Shown: in pieces, positions 24,167 through 33,330 of the stretch
Layout: each line of letters starts with the position of its first letter
How positions within the stretch are numbered: the stretch's first letter is position 1
NCBI GenBank assembly: GCA_002423245.1
Contig: DIVD01000024.1
Location: 1-64,000 of the forward strand
Length of the DNA stretch: 64,000 nucleotides
DNA from: Rhodobacteraceae bacterium UBA6141
Lineage (GTDB): Bacteria > Pseudomonadota > Alphaproteobacteria > Rhodobacterales > Rhodobacteraceae
Direction of reading: 5' to 3'
Program-made: the position numbers and the translations under genes
The notes under the pieces: model-generated
Databases searched by the model: none
Seen by the model: the letters and a program-made list of their open reading frames with translations, nothing else
Told to the model about the DNA's origin: nothing

Positions 24167-25366
24167 ATGAGCCTCGCGCAGGGCCGCCCCTATCTTGCCA
24201 TCCCCGGCCCCTCCACCATGCCGGACCGGGTGCTGAACGCCATGCACCGCGCCGCGCCCAACATCTACGAGGGCGCGCTGGTCGAGATGACGCGCGGGCT
24301 CTACCCCGACCTGCGCCGCGTGGCCGGCACCGCCGCGCATGTGGCGATCTACATCGCCAACGGCCACGGCGCCTGGGAGGCGGCGAATGCCAACCTCTTC
24401 GCGCGCGGCGACAGGGCGCTGGTCGCCGCCACCGGCCGCTTCGGCATCGGCTGGGCAAGCTCGGCGCAGCGCATGGGGGTTGCGGTAGAGGTGCTCGATT
24501 TCGGCCGCAGCAAGCCCGCGGACCCGGCCCGGATCGCCGCGGCGCTTGCGGCCGATACCGGCCATGCCATCCGCGCCGTGCTGGTCACCCATGTCGATAC
24601 CGCGTCCAGCGTGCGCAACGACATCCCCGCGATCCGTGCCGCCATCGACGCCGCCGGCCACCCCGCGCTGCTGGCGGTCGATTGCATCGCCTCGCTCGCC
24701 TGCGACGAGTTTCACATGGATGCCTGGGGCGTCGACGTGATGGTCGCGGCCAGCCAGAAGGGGCTGATGGTGCCGCCGGGGCTGGGCTTCGTGTGGTTTT
24801 CGGACAAGGCGCTGGCCGCCTCGAACCGTGCAACGCTCGCCACGCCCTACTGGGACTGGAAGCCGCGCGCGGTGGGCGACGAGTATTACGAGTTCTTCTG
24901 CGGCACCGCGCCGACGCATCACCTCTTCGGCCTGCGCGAGTCGCTGACCATGATCCTTGACGAGGAGGGCCTGCCCCATGTCTGGGCGCGGCACAGGGCG
25001 CTGGCCCGTTCGGTCTGGGCGGCCTTCGACGCCTGGGGCCGCGGCGGCGACATCGCGCTGAACGTCGCCGACCCGGCCTGCCGTGGCCATTCCGTCACCG
25101 CGGCCCGGATCGGCGGCGGCGGCGCTGGCCGCCTGCGCACGTGGCTGGAGACGGAGGCGGGCGTCACACTCGGCATCGGCCTCGGCATGGCGCTGCCGAC
25201 GGACCCCGCCTATCAGGACTTCCTGCGCGTCGCGCATATGGGCCATGTCAACGCCCACATGACGCTGGGCGTGCTGGGCGCGATGGAGGCGGGGATGCGC
25301 GCGCTGGGCATCCCGCACGGGAGCGGCGGGGTCGAGGCCGCGGCAGCGGTGGTGGCCGGGGCCTGA
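24167..25366 (+). CDS. Class V PLP aminotransferase, serine/alanine-glyoxylate type
   Basis: The 399-residue cytoplasmic enzyme resembles serine-glyoxylate aminotransferase, which makes glycine and hydroxypyruvate in the serine cycle and photorespiration-type pathways. The family start (RPYLAIPGPSTMPDRVLNAMHR) is present, with IANGHGAWEAANANLF near residue 65, the Asp of LLAVDCIASLAC, and the PLP lysine in VAASQKGLMVPPGLGFV near 205. GGAG lies before the ATG and a candidate promoter upstream. No other serine-cycle gene is close, so an alanine-glyoxylate role is equally possible. Confidence 0.85.
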   Translation: MSLAQGRPYLAIPGPSTMPDRVLNAMHRAAPNIYEGALVEMTRGLYPDLRRVAGTAAHVAIYIANGHGAWEAANANLFARGDRALVAATGRFGIGWASSAQRMGVAVEVLDFGRSKPADPARIAAALAADTGHAIRAVLVTHVDTASSVRNDIPAIRAAIDAAGHPALLAVDCIASLACDEFHMDAWGVDVMVAASQKGLMVPPGLGFVWFSDKALAASNRATLATPYWDWKPRAVGDEYYEFFCGTAPTHHLFGLRESLTMILDEEGLPHVWARHRALARSVWAAFDAWGRGGDIALNVADPACRGHSVTAARIGGGGAGRLRTWLETEAGVTLGIGLGMALPTDPAYQDFLRVAHMGHVNAHMTLGVLGAMEAGMRALGIPHGSGGVEAAAAVVAGA

Positions 25367-25433
25367 CCGATCCGGTCACCCGGGAAAATCTGCAGGGGCG
25401 CAAGGCCCCGCGACGGGCCCAGGGTGCCGCGTC

Positions 25434-25841
25434 CTAGTTGCCGTGCGCCGCCAGCCACTCGGTCATCCAGGCGATCTCGGCTTCCTGCGCCGCGATCACC
25501 GCTTCGGCGAGCTTGCGCACCTCGGGGTCGCTGCCATGCTCCAGCACCACGCGGGCCATGTCCACGGCTCCCTGATGATGCGGGATCATGGCGCGGACGA
25601 AGTCCACATCGGCATTGCCGCTGGCCGGCACCGCCATGGCCGCGTGCATCCTGGCGTTCGCCGCCGCATAGGCTGGCTCCCAGGGCTGCGCGGCGGCGCT
25701 GCTGGCGGGGGCAGCGCCATGGGCGCCGTGCTCCATCGTCTGCGCATAGGCGCCGAAGGCCAGCGCAAAGGCCAGCGGGCTCAGCCGCGCGGCGCGCAGC
25801 ACCCTGCGGCGAACGGGGGCGGGGGGCAGGTCAGGCATCAT
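25434..25841 (-). CDS. DUF305 family exported protein
   Basis: The 135-residue product has a hydrophobic signal (LSPLAFALAFGAYA) and the DUF305 core: ARMHAAMAVPASGNADVDF, the signature RAMIPHHQGAVDMARV and the terminal QEAEIAWMTEWLAAHG. The two adjacent His and spaced Met residues suggest copper or other metal binding in the periplasm, as proposed for the family. It lies between two aminotransferase genes and stops the minus-strand run that begins with the HisC-like gene. Confidence 0.85.
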   Translation of the reverse strand: MMPDLPPAPVRRRVLRAARLSPLAFALAFGAYAQTMEHGAHGAAPASSAAAQPWEPAYAAANARMHAAMAVPASGNADVDFVRAMIPHHQGAVDMARVVLEHGSDPEVRKLAEAVIAAQEAEIAWMTEWLAAHGN

Positions 25842-25844
25842 CGG

Positions 25845-27047
25845 TCATCCTCGCGGTTGCTTGGCGCTGACCCTGCCGCGCCGGCCCTGCCCGGGCAATT
25901 CACCACTCGGTGATGCCCCCGCCGCGCTGCCACGCGCCTCGTCGAGCGCGCCCGGCAGCGCGGCGGCAAAGGCCGCGAGATCGGCCGCCGTGCCGCAGCT
26001 GACGCGGATGCAGCGGTCCTGCGGCGGGGCGAAGGGCATCCGCACGAACACGTCCCGCGCGACCAGCCCGGCCAGCACGGCGCGGGCGAAGGCGCCATCC
26101 GCGCCGCAATCCATCGTCACGAAGTTGGTGGCCGAGGGCAGCGGCACCAGCCCGTTCGCCCGTGCGATGCGCGCAAGCTCGCCGCGCGCCGCCGCCACCC
26201 TGGCCTGCACCTCTGCCAGCCAGTCCTGATCGGCCAGCGCCGCCAGCGCCCCCGCCTGCGCCATCCGGGTCATCCCGAAATGGTTGCGCACCCGGTCGAA
26301 GGCCGCGATCAGCGGCGCCGCGCCGATGGCATAGCCCACCCGCGCCCCGGCCATGCCATAGCCCTTGGAGAAGGTGCGCATCCGGATCACCCGCGGATCG
26401 TCGGGGGCGACGCTTGCCGCAGTGCCCTCGGGCGCAAGCTCCACATAGGCCTCGTCGAGGATCAGGAGGCACCCCTCGGGCAGCCGCTCCACCATCCGCT
26501 CGATCGCGGCGCCGGGGTGATGCGAGCCCATGGGGTTGTCGGGATTGGCGATATAGACCAGCCGCGCGCCGGTCAGCGCCGCCCGGTCCAGCAGCGCCCC
26601 GGGATCCTCGTGATCGCCCAGATAGGGCACCTTGTGCAGCGCGCCGCCAAAGCCCGCGACATGGAAGTTGAAGGTCGGATAGGCCCCCTCCGAGGTGACG
26701 ACGGCATCGCCCGGAGAAACCGTCATCCGCACCAGATAGCCCAGCAGCCCGTCGATCCCCTCGCCGACCGCGACATGCGCGGGGCTGGTGCCATGATGCG
26801 CGGCCAGCGCGGCGCGCAGGTCATGGTTCTCGGGGTCGCCATACATCCATGCCTCCCGCGCCGCCGCTGCCATCGCCTCGATGGCGCGGGGCGAGGGGCC
26901 GAACACGCTTTCATTCGCGCCGAGCCGGGCGACGAAGCGGCGGCCACGGGCGCGCTCCTGCGTCTCGGGCCCGACGAAGGGCACGGTGGCGGGCAGCGAG
27001 GCGACGAGCGGGGTGAGGCGGGCTGTGGTCGGGCGGGCTGTGGTCAT
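25845..27047 (-). CDS. Histidinol-phosphate aminotransferase-like PLP enzyme
   Basis: The 400-residue fold-type I aminotransferase is most like HisC paralogues. It shows LGANESVFGPSPRAIEAM near residue 45, EGAYPTFNFHVAGFGG, YIANPDNPMGS with the conserved Asn, LILDEAYVEL, and the PLP lysine in RTFSKGYGMAGARVGYAIG near 235. HisC acts in histidine synthesis; paralogues take aromatic amino acids. No his gene is nearby, so the substrate is not certain. ATG codons at 27056 and 27047 are both possible starts. The gene ends three bases before DUF305. Confidence 0.82.
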   Translation of the reverse strand: MTTARPTTARLTPLVASLPATVPFVGPETQERARGRRFVARLGANESVFGPSPRAIEAMAAAAREAWMYGDPENHDLRAALAAHHGTSPAHVAVGEGIDGLLGYLVRMTVSPGDAVVTSEGAYPTFNFHVAGFGGALHKVPYLGDHEDPGALLDRAALTGARLVYIANPDNPMGSHHPGAAIERMVERLPEGCLLILDEAYVELAPEGTAASVAPDDPRVIRMRTFSKGYGMAGARVGYAIGAAPLIAAFDRVRNHFGMTRMAQAGALAALADQDWLAEVQARVAAARGELARIARANGLVPLPSATNFVTMDCGADGAFARAVLAGLVARDVFVRMPFAPPQDRCIRVSCGTAADLAAFAAALPGALDEARGSAAGASPSGELPGQGRRGRVSAKQPRG

Positions 27048-27382
27048 GGCCGGCATCTGAAGCCGATTTCGCGGCGCCGGGCAAGGGGGCGCGGCGATGG
27101 CCGCCGTTGCGCCGGTAGGTGGCGGCGCGGGAGCCTTGCGTGACCCGGCCCCCCGCAGGAGATCTGGAACAAGGCAGGGCAAGGCGGTTCGGGTGCGGCG
27201 GCGGCGGGGGCAATCCCTGGCGCCCGCCGCAGGGCTGCCCGGTCTGGCGGCAAGGCCTTGCACCGGCCCCGATTCCAGCGCGATAACCCAGGGGAGGGAA
27301 CGAATGCGCCGCGCCGGGCATTGAGGACGGGCCACCGCCCGGTGTGCCACCCGCTTGCCGTTGCCGCTCGAGGAGAAGGACC
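27048..27382. other. Gene-free divergent gap
   Basis: The 335 bases between the HisC-like gene and the MFS exporter are very GC-rich. Open frames on both strands are Arg/Pro/Ala-rich with no domain. The only clear signal is the AGGAG at 27371-27375 belonging to the MFS gene. Confidence 0.5.
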
Positions 27383-29014
27383 ATCGCACCCCACCCGACG
27401 ACCTTGGCTCCGCTGCGCAACCCCACCTTCCGGCGGCTCTGGGTCAGCTCGCAGGTCTCCAACCTTGGCGGCCTGATCCAGGCGGTGGGAGCGGGCTGGC
27501 TGATGACCTCGCTGACCAGCTCGCACGGGATGGTGGCGCTGGTGCAGGCCTCCAACAGCCTGCCGATCATGGTCTTCTCGCTGGTGGCGGGGGCGCTGGC
27601 CGACAGCTTCGATCGCCGCCGCATCCTGATCGCGGCGCAGGTCTTCATGCTCGCCGTCTCGGTGGCGCTGTCGCTGACGGCGTGGCTGGGGGTGCTGTCG
27701 CCCTGGGGGCTTCTGGCCTTCACCTTCCTGATCGGCAGCGGCATCGCGCTTTACAACCCGTCCTGGCAGGCGTCGATGGGCGACATCGTGCCGCGCAGCG
27801 ATCTTTCGGCGGCGGTGAGCCTGAACAGCATGGGCTTCAACCTGATGCGCAGCGTCGGCCCGGCGATCGGCGGGGCGCTGGTGGCGCTGGCCGGCGCGGC
27901 GGCGGCCTTCGCCGTCAACGCGCTGGGCTATCTGCCGATGATCTGGTCGCTGATCCGCTGGACGCCCGAGAGGGTGCCGGCCCGCCTGCCGCGCGAGCCG
28001 CTGGGCCAGGCGCTGGGCGCCGGGCTTCGCTATGTGTCGATGTCGCCGAACCTGATGCGGGTGATGGGGCGGGCGGCGCTGTTCGGCTTTGCCGCCTCCT
28101 CGGTGCTGGCGCTGCTGCCCACCGTCGCGCGCGAGATTCTGGAGGGCACGGCGCTGACTTATGGCGTGCTGCTGGGGTTCTTCGGCCTTGGCGCCATCGG
28201 CGGGGTGGCGGCGAACGCGCGGATCCGGTCGCGGTTTTCCAATGAGAAGGTGGTGGTCGGGTCCTTCGCCGGTTTTGCGCTTGGCGTGGCGGGGCTGGGG
28301 CTGAGCACCCATCTTGCGATCAGCGGCATCGCCCTGATGATCTCGGGCGCCTGCTGGGTGCTGGCGCTGTCGCTGTTCAACGTCTCGGTCCAGCTCTCGA
28401 CGCCCCGCTGGGTCGTGGGGCGGGCGCTGTCCTTCTACCAGACCTCGGTGTTCGGCGGCATGGCCGCGGGAAGCTGGTGCTGGGGTCTTCTGGCCGATGC
28501 ACATGGCCCGGATCAGGCGCTGCTGGCGGCGGCGCTGCTGCTGGTGCTGGGGGCGGCGGCGGGGCGCTGGCTGCCGCTGGCCGAGTTCGGCACGCTGGAT
28601 CTCGACCCGGCGGGGCGCTTCCACGAGCCCGAGCTGCGCCTCGATGTGCGCGGGCGCAGCGGGCCGATCATGATCATGGTGGATTACCTGATCGCGGCCG
28701 AGGATACCGACGCCTTCCTTGCGGCGATGCAGGTCCGCCGCCGGGTGCGCATCCGCGACGGGGCGCGGCGATGGGCGCTGCTGCGCGATCTGGAAAACCC
28801 CGAAAGCTGGACCGAATCCTACCATGTGCCGACCTGGGTGGATTATCTGCGCCACAACGAGCGGCGGACCAAGGCCGACCAGGACAGCCATCGCGCCCTG
28901 CTCGCGCTGCACCGGGGGCCGGAGCCCCCGCGCATCCACCGCATGATCGAGCGGCAGACGGTTCCCGCGCATGACGACATGGTGCTCAAGCCCGTTCCGG
29001 GCGTTCACCACTAG
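27383..29014 (+). CDS. MFS exporter (MFS_3 / EntS-like) with C-terminal soluble domain
   Basis: The 543-residue product has twelve membrane helices (residues 12-405), starting LAPLRNPTFRRLWVSSQVSNLG, the MFS_3 hallmark, with GALADSFDRRRILI in the 2-3 loop. The C-terminal 120 residues (SGPIMIMVDYLIAAEDTDAFLAAMQ, then DLENPESWTESYHVPTWVDYL) are soluble, matching the ABM-like tail of this family. Members export siderophores or drugs. The start is odd: AGGAG at 27371 sits seven bases before an ATC at 27383, with no ATG; GTG 27344 and TTG 27404 are in frame but badly placed. The gene converges on valS across a perfect hairpin. Confidence 0.82.
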   Translation: MAPHPTTLAPLRNPTFRRLWVSSQVSNLGGLIQAVGAGWLMTSLTSSHGMVALVQASNSLPIMVFSLVAGALADSFDRRRILIAAQVFMLAVSVALSLTAWLGVLSPWGLLAFTFLIGSGIALYNPSWQASMGDIVPRSDLSAAVSLNSMGFNLMRSVGPAIGGALVALAGAAAAFAVNALGYLPMIWSLIRWTPERVPARLPREPLGQALGAGLRYVSMSPNLMRVMGRAALFGFAASSVLALLPTVAREILEGTALTYGVLLGFFGLGAIGGVAANARIRSRFSNEKVVVGSFAGFALGVAGLGLSTHLAISGIALMISGACWVLALSLFNVSVQLSTPRWVVGRALSFYQTSVFGGMAAGSWCWGLLADAHGPDQALLAAALLLVLGAAAGRWLPLAEFGTLDLDPAGRFHEPELRLDVRGRSGPIMIMVDYLIAAEDTDAFLAAMQVRRRVRIRDGARRWALLRDLENPESWTESYHVPTWVDYLRHNERRTKADQDSHRALLALHRGPEPPRIHRMIERQTVPAHDDMVLKPVPGVHH

Positions 29015-29033
29015 CCGGGGCGGGGGCGGGGGT

Positions 29034-29059
29034 GGCCTCGGGGGACGGCCCCCGAGGCC
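29034..29059. terminator. Bidirectional hairpin between MFS gene and valS
   Basis: GGCCTCGGGGG (29034-29044) and CCCCCGAGGCC (29049-29059) form a perfect 11-bp stem with an ACGG loop. It fills the 48-base gap between two convergent genes. There is no long T run on either side, as is usual in very GC-rich genomes. Confidence 0.8.
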
Positions 29060-29062
29060 GGC

Positions 29063-32000
29063 CTACATCCGGGCCAGCCGGGCGAGGGCGGCGCGGATCT
29101 TGCCGGCCTCGTCATCGCCGAGGGCCAGCTTCTCGCGGTTTTCCTCGACGATCTCCTCGGGCGCGCTGGCGACGAACCTGGGGTTGTTCAGCCGCCCGCG
29201 CAGGGCGCCCAGGTCTTTCTCCAGCTTCTCCAACGCCCTGGTCAGCCGGGTCCTTTCCTCGGCCACGTCGATCACGCCCTCCAGCGGCAGCGCGAAGGTC
29301 GCACCCTCCACGGCGATGGTGATCGCGCCTTTCGGCGCCGGCGCCTCGGTCAGCCCGTCGATGCGGGCAAGCCGCTGGATCAGCGCCTCGTTCCGTGCCC
29401 AGGCGGTGCGCGCGGCAGCGTCCGCCTCGACCAGCACCATCGGCAGCCTCAGCCCCACCGGCACATGCATCTGGCTGCGGGCCGAGCGGATTTCCTCGAT
29501 CAGCGCGATCACCCAGGTCATCTCGCGGTCGGCGGCCGCATCCAGCAGATCGGCGGCCCGGTAGGTCGGCCAGTCGCCATGCACCAGCAGCCTCGCGCGG
29601 CCCGAGGGCGGGGCGGTCAGCGCCCAGAGTTCCTCGGTCAGGAAGGGCATGATCGGGTGGCAGAGCGTATAGCACTGGTCCAGCACCCAGGCCATCGTGT
29701 CGCGGGTTTCCTCGGCATGTTCGCCATCGAACAGCGGCTTGGCGAATTCCACATACCAGTCGCAGACCTTGCCCCAGACAAAGGCGTAAAGCGCGTTCGC
29801 GGCATCGTTGAAGCGGTAGCTGGCCAGGGCATCGTCCACCGCCTCGCGCACGCGGGCCGTCTCGCCGATGATCCAGCGGTTGACGGTATGGCTCGGCGCG
29901 GGAATGCCGGTGCCGCGCGGGCCGATGAAGACGCCGTTCATCTCGGCAAAGCGCGTGGCGTTCCAGATCTTCGTGGTAAAGTTCCGGTAGCCGGCGATGC
30001 GCGCGGTGGACAGCTTCAGATCGCGCCCCATCGCCGCCATCGCCGTGAGGGTGAAGCGCACCGCATCGGCGCCGTATTCGTCGATCAGTTCCAGCGGGTC
30101 GAGCACGTTGCCCAGCGATTTCGACATCTTCTTGCCCTTCTCGTCGCGGACGAGGGCATGGACATAGACGGTGCGGAACGGCACCTCGTTCACCACGGCA
30201 AGCTGCATCATCATCATCCGGGCGACCCAGAAGAAGATGATGTCGAACCCGGTGATCAGGGTCGAGGTCGGGAAGTAGCGCGCCAGTTCCGGCGTGTCCT
30301 CCGGCCAGCCCAGTGTGCCGATCGGCCAGAGCGCGGAAGAGAACCAGGTGTCCAGCACATCGGGATCGCGCCAGACCGGATAGACCAGATGCGTCGGATC
30401 CTGGCTGAGGTTGTAGTCGGCAAGGCTGCTGGCCAGCGCCTCCACGGCGGCCTGCCGGTCCGCGACCTCGATCACCCGCGCGGCGTGAAGCGGGGCGGGC
30501 AGGGCGGCCAGATCGGCGCGGAAGGCTTCGGAGACCGATGCCAGATCGGCGGCGCAGTGGGGGCGCGGCTCGCCGTGGTTGAAGCTGCCCTCGTTCAGCA
30601 GGCGGAAGATCTCCACCTCGTCCAGCGCATTGTCGCCCTCGTCATCGGCAAAGCCGGTCTGGAAGATGTCGAGCCCGTACCAGACCGGGATCTGGTGCCC
30701 CCACCAGAGCTGGCGGCTGATGCACCAGGGCTCGATGGTCTCCAGCCAGTGGAAATAGACCTTCTCATGCTGCTGGGGCAGGATCGCGGTGCGCCCGTCC
30801 CGCACCGCGTCGATCGCCGGTTGCACGATCCTCGCGGTATCGACGAACCACTGGTCGGTCAGCATCGGCTCGATCACCACCTTCGAGCGGTCGCCGAAGG
30901 GCTGCATGATCGGCTTGGTCTCGACATGCGGCACCAGCTCGCCATCCTCGCCCGGCACCATGACCGCCAGCCCCTCGGCGGTGATGTCGGCCACGATGGC
31001 GCGGCGCGCCGCGAAGCGGTCCATGCCGCGATAGGCATCGGGGACGAGGTTGATCGCGTCGATCTCTGCCTCGGTGAAGCGCGCGCCCGCCAGGACGGCC
31101 CGCGCCTTGGCGACCTCCTCGGCATAGGGGGCGCCGTCCTCGCGCAGCCTCGCGCGGCTGTCCATCAGCCGGTAGCAGGGGATGCCGTGCCGCCGGGCGA
31201 CGGCGTAGTCGTTGAAGTCATGCGCGCCGGTGATCTTCACCGCGCCGGAGCCAAAGGCGGGGTCGGGATATTCGTCGGCGATGATCGGGATCAGGCGGCG
31301 ATGCTCTTTCGGGCCGACCGGAATTTCGCACAGCTTGCCGACGATCGGCGCATAGCGCGCGTCCGAGGGATGCACCGCGACCGCGCCATCGCCCAGCATG
31401 GTTTCGGGCCGCGTGGTGGCGATGGAGATATAGTCGCGGATCTCGCGCAGCGTCACCGCGCCATCGGCATCGCGTTCGACATATTCATAGGTCTCGCCGC
31501 CCGCGAGCGGATACTTGAAGTGCCACATATGGCCCGCGACCTCGATATTCTCGACCTCGAGGTCGGAAATCGCGGTCTCGAAATGCGGATCCCAGTTCAC
31601 CAGCCGCTTGCCGCGATAGATCAGGCCCTTGTCGTAAAGCTCCACGAACACCTTGATGACCGCCCGCTGGAAATGCGCGTCCATCGTGAAGGCGTTGCGC
31701 TCCCAGTCGCAGGAGGCGCCAAGCCGCTTGAGCTGGTTGATGATGGTGCCGCCGGATTTCTCCTTCCACTCCCAGACCTTCTGCAGAAAGGCTTCGCGGC
31801 CCATCTCGCGGCGGCCGGGTTGCTGCGCTTGCGCCAGCTCGCGCTCGACCACCATCTGCGTGGCGATCCCGGCATGGTCCTGCCCCGGCTGCCAGAGCGT
31901 GTCGAACCCGCGCATCCGGTGCCAGCGCACCACGATGTCCTGCAGCGTGTTGTTGAAGGCATGCCCCATGTGCAGGCTGCCGGTCACGTTCGGCGGCGGG

Positions 32001-32128
32001 ATCATGATGCAGAATGGCGCTGCCCCCGGCCTGGCATTGGCGCCGGCGCGGAAGGCGCGCACCCGTTCCCACTCGGCATAGAGCCGCGGCTCGGCCTCGG
32101 CGGCATTGAAGGTCTTTTCCATCGGCAT
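29063..32128 (-). CDS. valS: Valyl-tRNA synthetase
   Basis: ValS charges tRNA-Val. The 1021-residue class I synthetase has the HIGH motif in PPPNVTGSLHMGHAFNNTL near residue 45, the editing domain in the middle (TTRPETMLGDGAVAVHPSD), the KMSKS motif in EKGKKMSKSLGNVLDPLEL near 665, and the C-terminal anticodon-binding domain plus coiled-coil arm (VAEERTRLTRALEKLEKDLGALRGRLNNPRF). It is longer than the 950 residues usual in enterobacteria, mainly through insertions in the editing part. MPMEKTFN at 32128 is chosen; ATGs at 32149 and 32122 are alternatives. Confidence 0.96.
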   Translation of the reverse strand: MPMEKTFNAAEAEPRLYAEWERVRAFRAGANARPGAAPFCIMIPPPNVTGSLHMGHAFNNTLQDIVVRWHRMRGFDTLWQPGQDHAGIATQMVVERELAQAQQPGRREMGREAFLQKVWEWKEKSGGTIINQLKRLGASCDWERNAFTMDAHFQRAVIKVFVELYDKGLIYRGKRLVNWDPHFETAISDLEVENIEVAGHMWHFKYPLAGGETYEYVERDADGAVTLREIRDYISIATTRPETMLGDGAVAVHPSDARYAPIVGKLCEIPVGPKEHRRLIPIIADEYPDPAFGSGAVKITGAHDFNDYAVARRHGIPCYRLMDSRARLREDGAPYAEEVAKARAVLAGARFTEAEIDAINLVPDAYRGMDRFAARRAIVADITAEGLAVMVPGEDGELVPHVETKPIMQPFGDRSKVVIEPMLTDQWFVDTARIVQPAIDAVRDGRTAILPQQHEKVYFHWLETIEPWCISRQLWWGHQIPVWYGLDIFQTGFADDEGDNALDEVEIFRLLNEGSFNHGEPRPHCAADLASVSEAFRADLAALPAPLHAARVIEVADRQAAVEALASSLADYNLSQDPTHLVYPVWRDPDVLDTWFSSALWPIGTLGWPEDTPELARYFPTSTLITGFDIIFFWVARMMMMQLAVVNEVPFRTVYVHALVRDEKGKKMSKSLGNVLDPLELIDEYGADAVRFTLTAMAAMGRDLKLSTARIAGYRNFTTKIWNATRFAEMNGVFIGPRGTGIPAPSHTVNRWIIGETARVREAVDDALASYRFNDAANALYAFVWGKVCDWYVEFAKPLFDGEHAEETRDTMAWVLDQCYTLCHPIMPFLTEELWALTAPPSGRARLLVHGDWPTYRAADLLDAAADREMTWVIALIEEIRSARSQMHVPVGLRLPMVLVEADAAARTAWARNEALIQRLARIDGLTEAPAPKGAITIAVEGATFALPLEGVIDVAEERTRLTRALEKLEKDLGALRGRLNNPRFVASAPEEIVEENREKLALGDDEAGKIRAALARLARM

Positions 32129-32236
32129 CGGTTGCACCCCGTCTTGCATGCGAGGTGTTTAGCCGCCAGGCGCCGCAAGGGAAAGGCCGGAGCCGCGGGG
32201 CGCGTCACTGCGCCGGATAGAGGTTCGCCCAGCGCG

Positions 32237-32563
32237 TCAGAACAGTTTCGCGATGAACCCCACCGCCAGCCTGACAATCCAGGCCCAGGCCAGCAAGCCG
32301 CCGATCACGACCGGAACCAGCCACCAGCCCGAGGGCGCGTCGCCGCCCCTGTCGGCAGTTGCAAGCCGCACTGCCGGTCGTCGCTCTGCCCGGTTTCCAC
32401 CAACCTGTTCCGCACCGGCCAAGCGGCGCGGTGCGGCGATCATTGACGCGGCGAGCGTTGACGCTGCCTGCGTTGACGCGGCCTGCGTTGACGCTGCCTG
32501 CGTTGACGCTGCATGTGGCGACCGACCGGATATGAAGGTCGGTTTCACCTCGATATTGCCCAT
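32237..32563 (-). CDS. Small tail-anchored-like membrane protein with AASTQ repeats
   Basis: The 108-residue product starts MGNIEVKPTFISGRS, then has five-residue repeats (AASTQ three times, AASTL, AASMI), a basic middle, and a C-terminal membrane segment (WWLVPVVIGGLLAWAWIVRLAVGFIAKLF). There is no signal peptide, so a C-terminal anchor with a cytoplasmic N-part is likely. No family is recognised. The gene lies between valS and the Lrp-type regulator, on the same strand as both. Confidence 0.6.
   Translation of the reverse strand: MGNIEVKPTFISGRSPHAASTQAASTQAASTQAASTLAASMIAAPRRLAGAEQVGGNRAERRPAVRLATADRGGDAPSGWWLVPVVIGGLLAWAWIVRLAVGFIAKLF
32443..32517. repeat. Five tandem 15-base units in a small membrane-protein gene
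   Basis: TTGACGCTGCCTGCG-type units run head to tail from 32443 to 32517 with one to three changes per copy. They lie within the small membrane-protein gene on the minus strand and encode the AASTQ pentapeptides. The unit is five codons, so copy change would not shift the frame. Confidence 0.85.
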
Positions 32564-32669
32564 GTTGAGTCCCCCGCGCAGCACGCTTGTCGGAAAACCG
32601 GGGCGGCGTCATCCTGTCTAAAAGGACAGGTCCGGCTTCATCGCGCCCGGGGTTTCAGGGGAACTGCGG

Positions 32670-33137
32670 TCACACGGCGCGATCCATCTTGGTGGACAGG
32701 TGGATCAGGCTTTCCGACGATTTCACGCCCGTCATCTCGCCGATCTGGTCCAGCACCGCATCCAGCACCGCCGTCGAGGGCGCCGCGATCTGCAGCAGCA
32801 GATCGACCCGGCCCGAGGTGGTGTGCACCCGCTCGATCTCGGGGATCGCCTTCAGCCGCGTCAGGATCGCGGGCTGCGCGCGCGGCTCGATCGTCAGCAG
32901 CACGGTCGCGCGAATCCGGCCCTGCCGCGCCGCCTCGCCCAGCTTGACGGTGTAGCCGGCGATCACGCCGCCGGTCTCCAGCCGCTCCAGCCGGGCCTGG
33001 ATGGTGGACCGTGCCACCTTCAGCCGCCGCGCAAGCGTTGCCACGGAAATACGTGCATCGGCGCTGAGCAGCCCCAGCAGGGCGCGGTCGAGGTCATCCA
33101 CGGGGCAGCCCTTCACTTTGAGCGGACGTTTCGTCAT
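32670..33137 (-). CDS. Lrp/AsnC family transcription regulator
   Basis: The 155-residue DNA-binding protein has an N-terminal helix-turn-helix (DDLDRALLGLLSADARISVATLARRLKVARSTIQARLERLE) and a C-terminal RAM/AsnC effector domain (RATVLLTIEPRAQPAILTRL, HTTSGRVDLLLQI). It stands divergent from the ornithine/lysine decarboxylase with 193 bases between them. Regulators in this family often sense an amino acid and control the neighbouring enzyme, so control of the decarboxylase is a reasonable inference. The start at 33137 avoids a longer N-terminal frame without similarity. Confidence 0.87.
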   Translation of the reverse strand: MTKRPLKVKGCPVDDLDRALLGLLSADARISVATLARRLKVARSTIQARLERLETGGVIAGYTVKLGEAARQGRIRATVLLTIEPRAQPAILTRLKAIPEIERVHTTSGRVDLLLQIAAPSTAVLDAVLDQIGEMTGVKSSESLIHLSTKMDRAV

Positions 33138-33330
33138 AATAACGACCTGGCGACGCAAATCTACTCTTTTGATCGGTGAAGTTGTGCCCCATATCGCGCA
33201 GACTTCGTTTTCAGGAAAAGGGCGGCTCATACGCACCTGGCCTGGTTTGGTTGAACGCGTAAGCGTCCCGAACTGGTATTCCAGGGCTGGGGAAGGCTGC
33301 GCTCTGTTGGCACATGAAGGGGACAGGCCG

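Noticed and set aside
29465..32446. A 993-codon open frame on the plus strand
   Set aside because: It is antisense to valS, which has intact HIGH and KMSKS motifs.
33124..33140. CGTCATAATAACG as an Lrp operator
   Set aside because: The dyad is imperfect and covers the regulator's own start codon; one weak match in AT-richer sequence is not enough.
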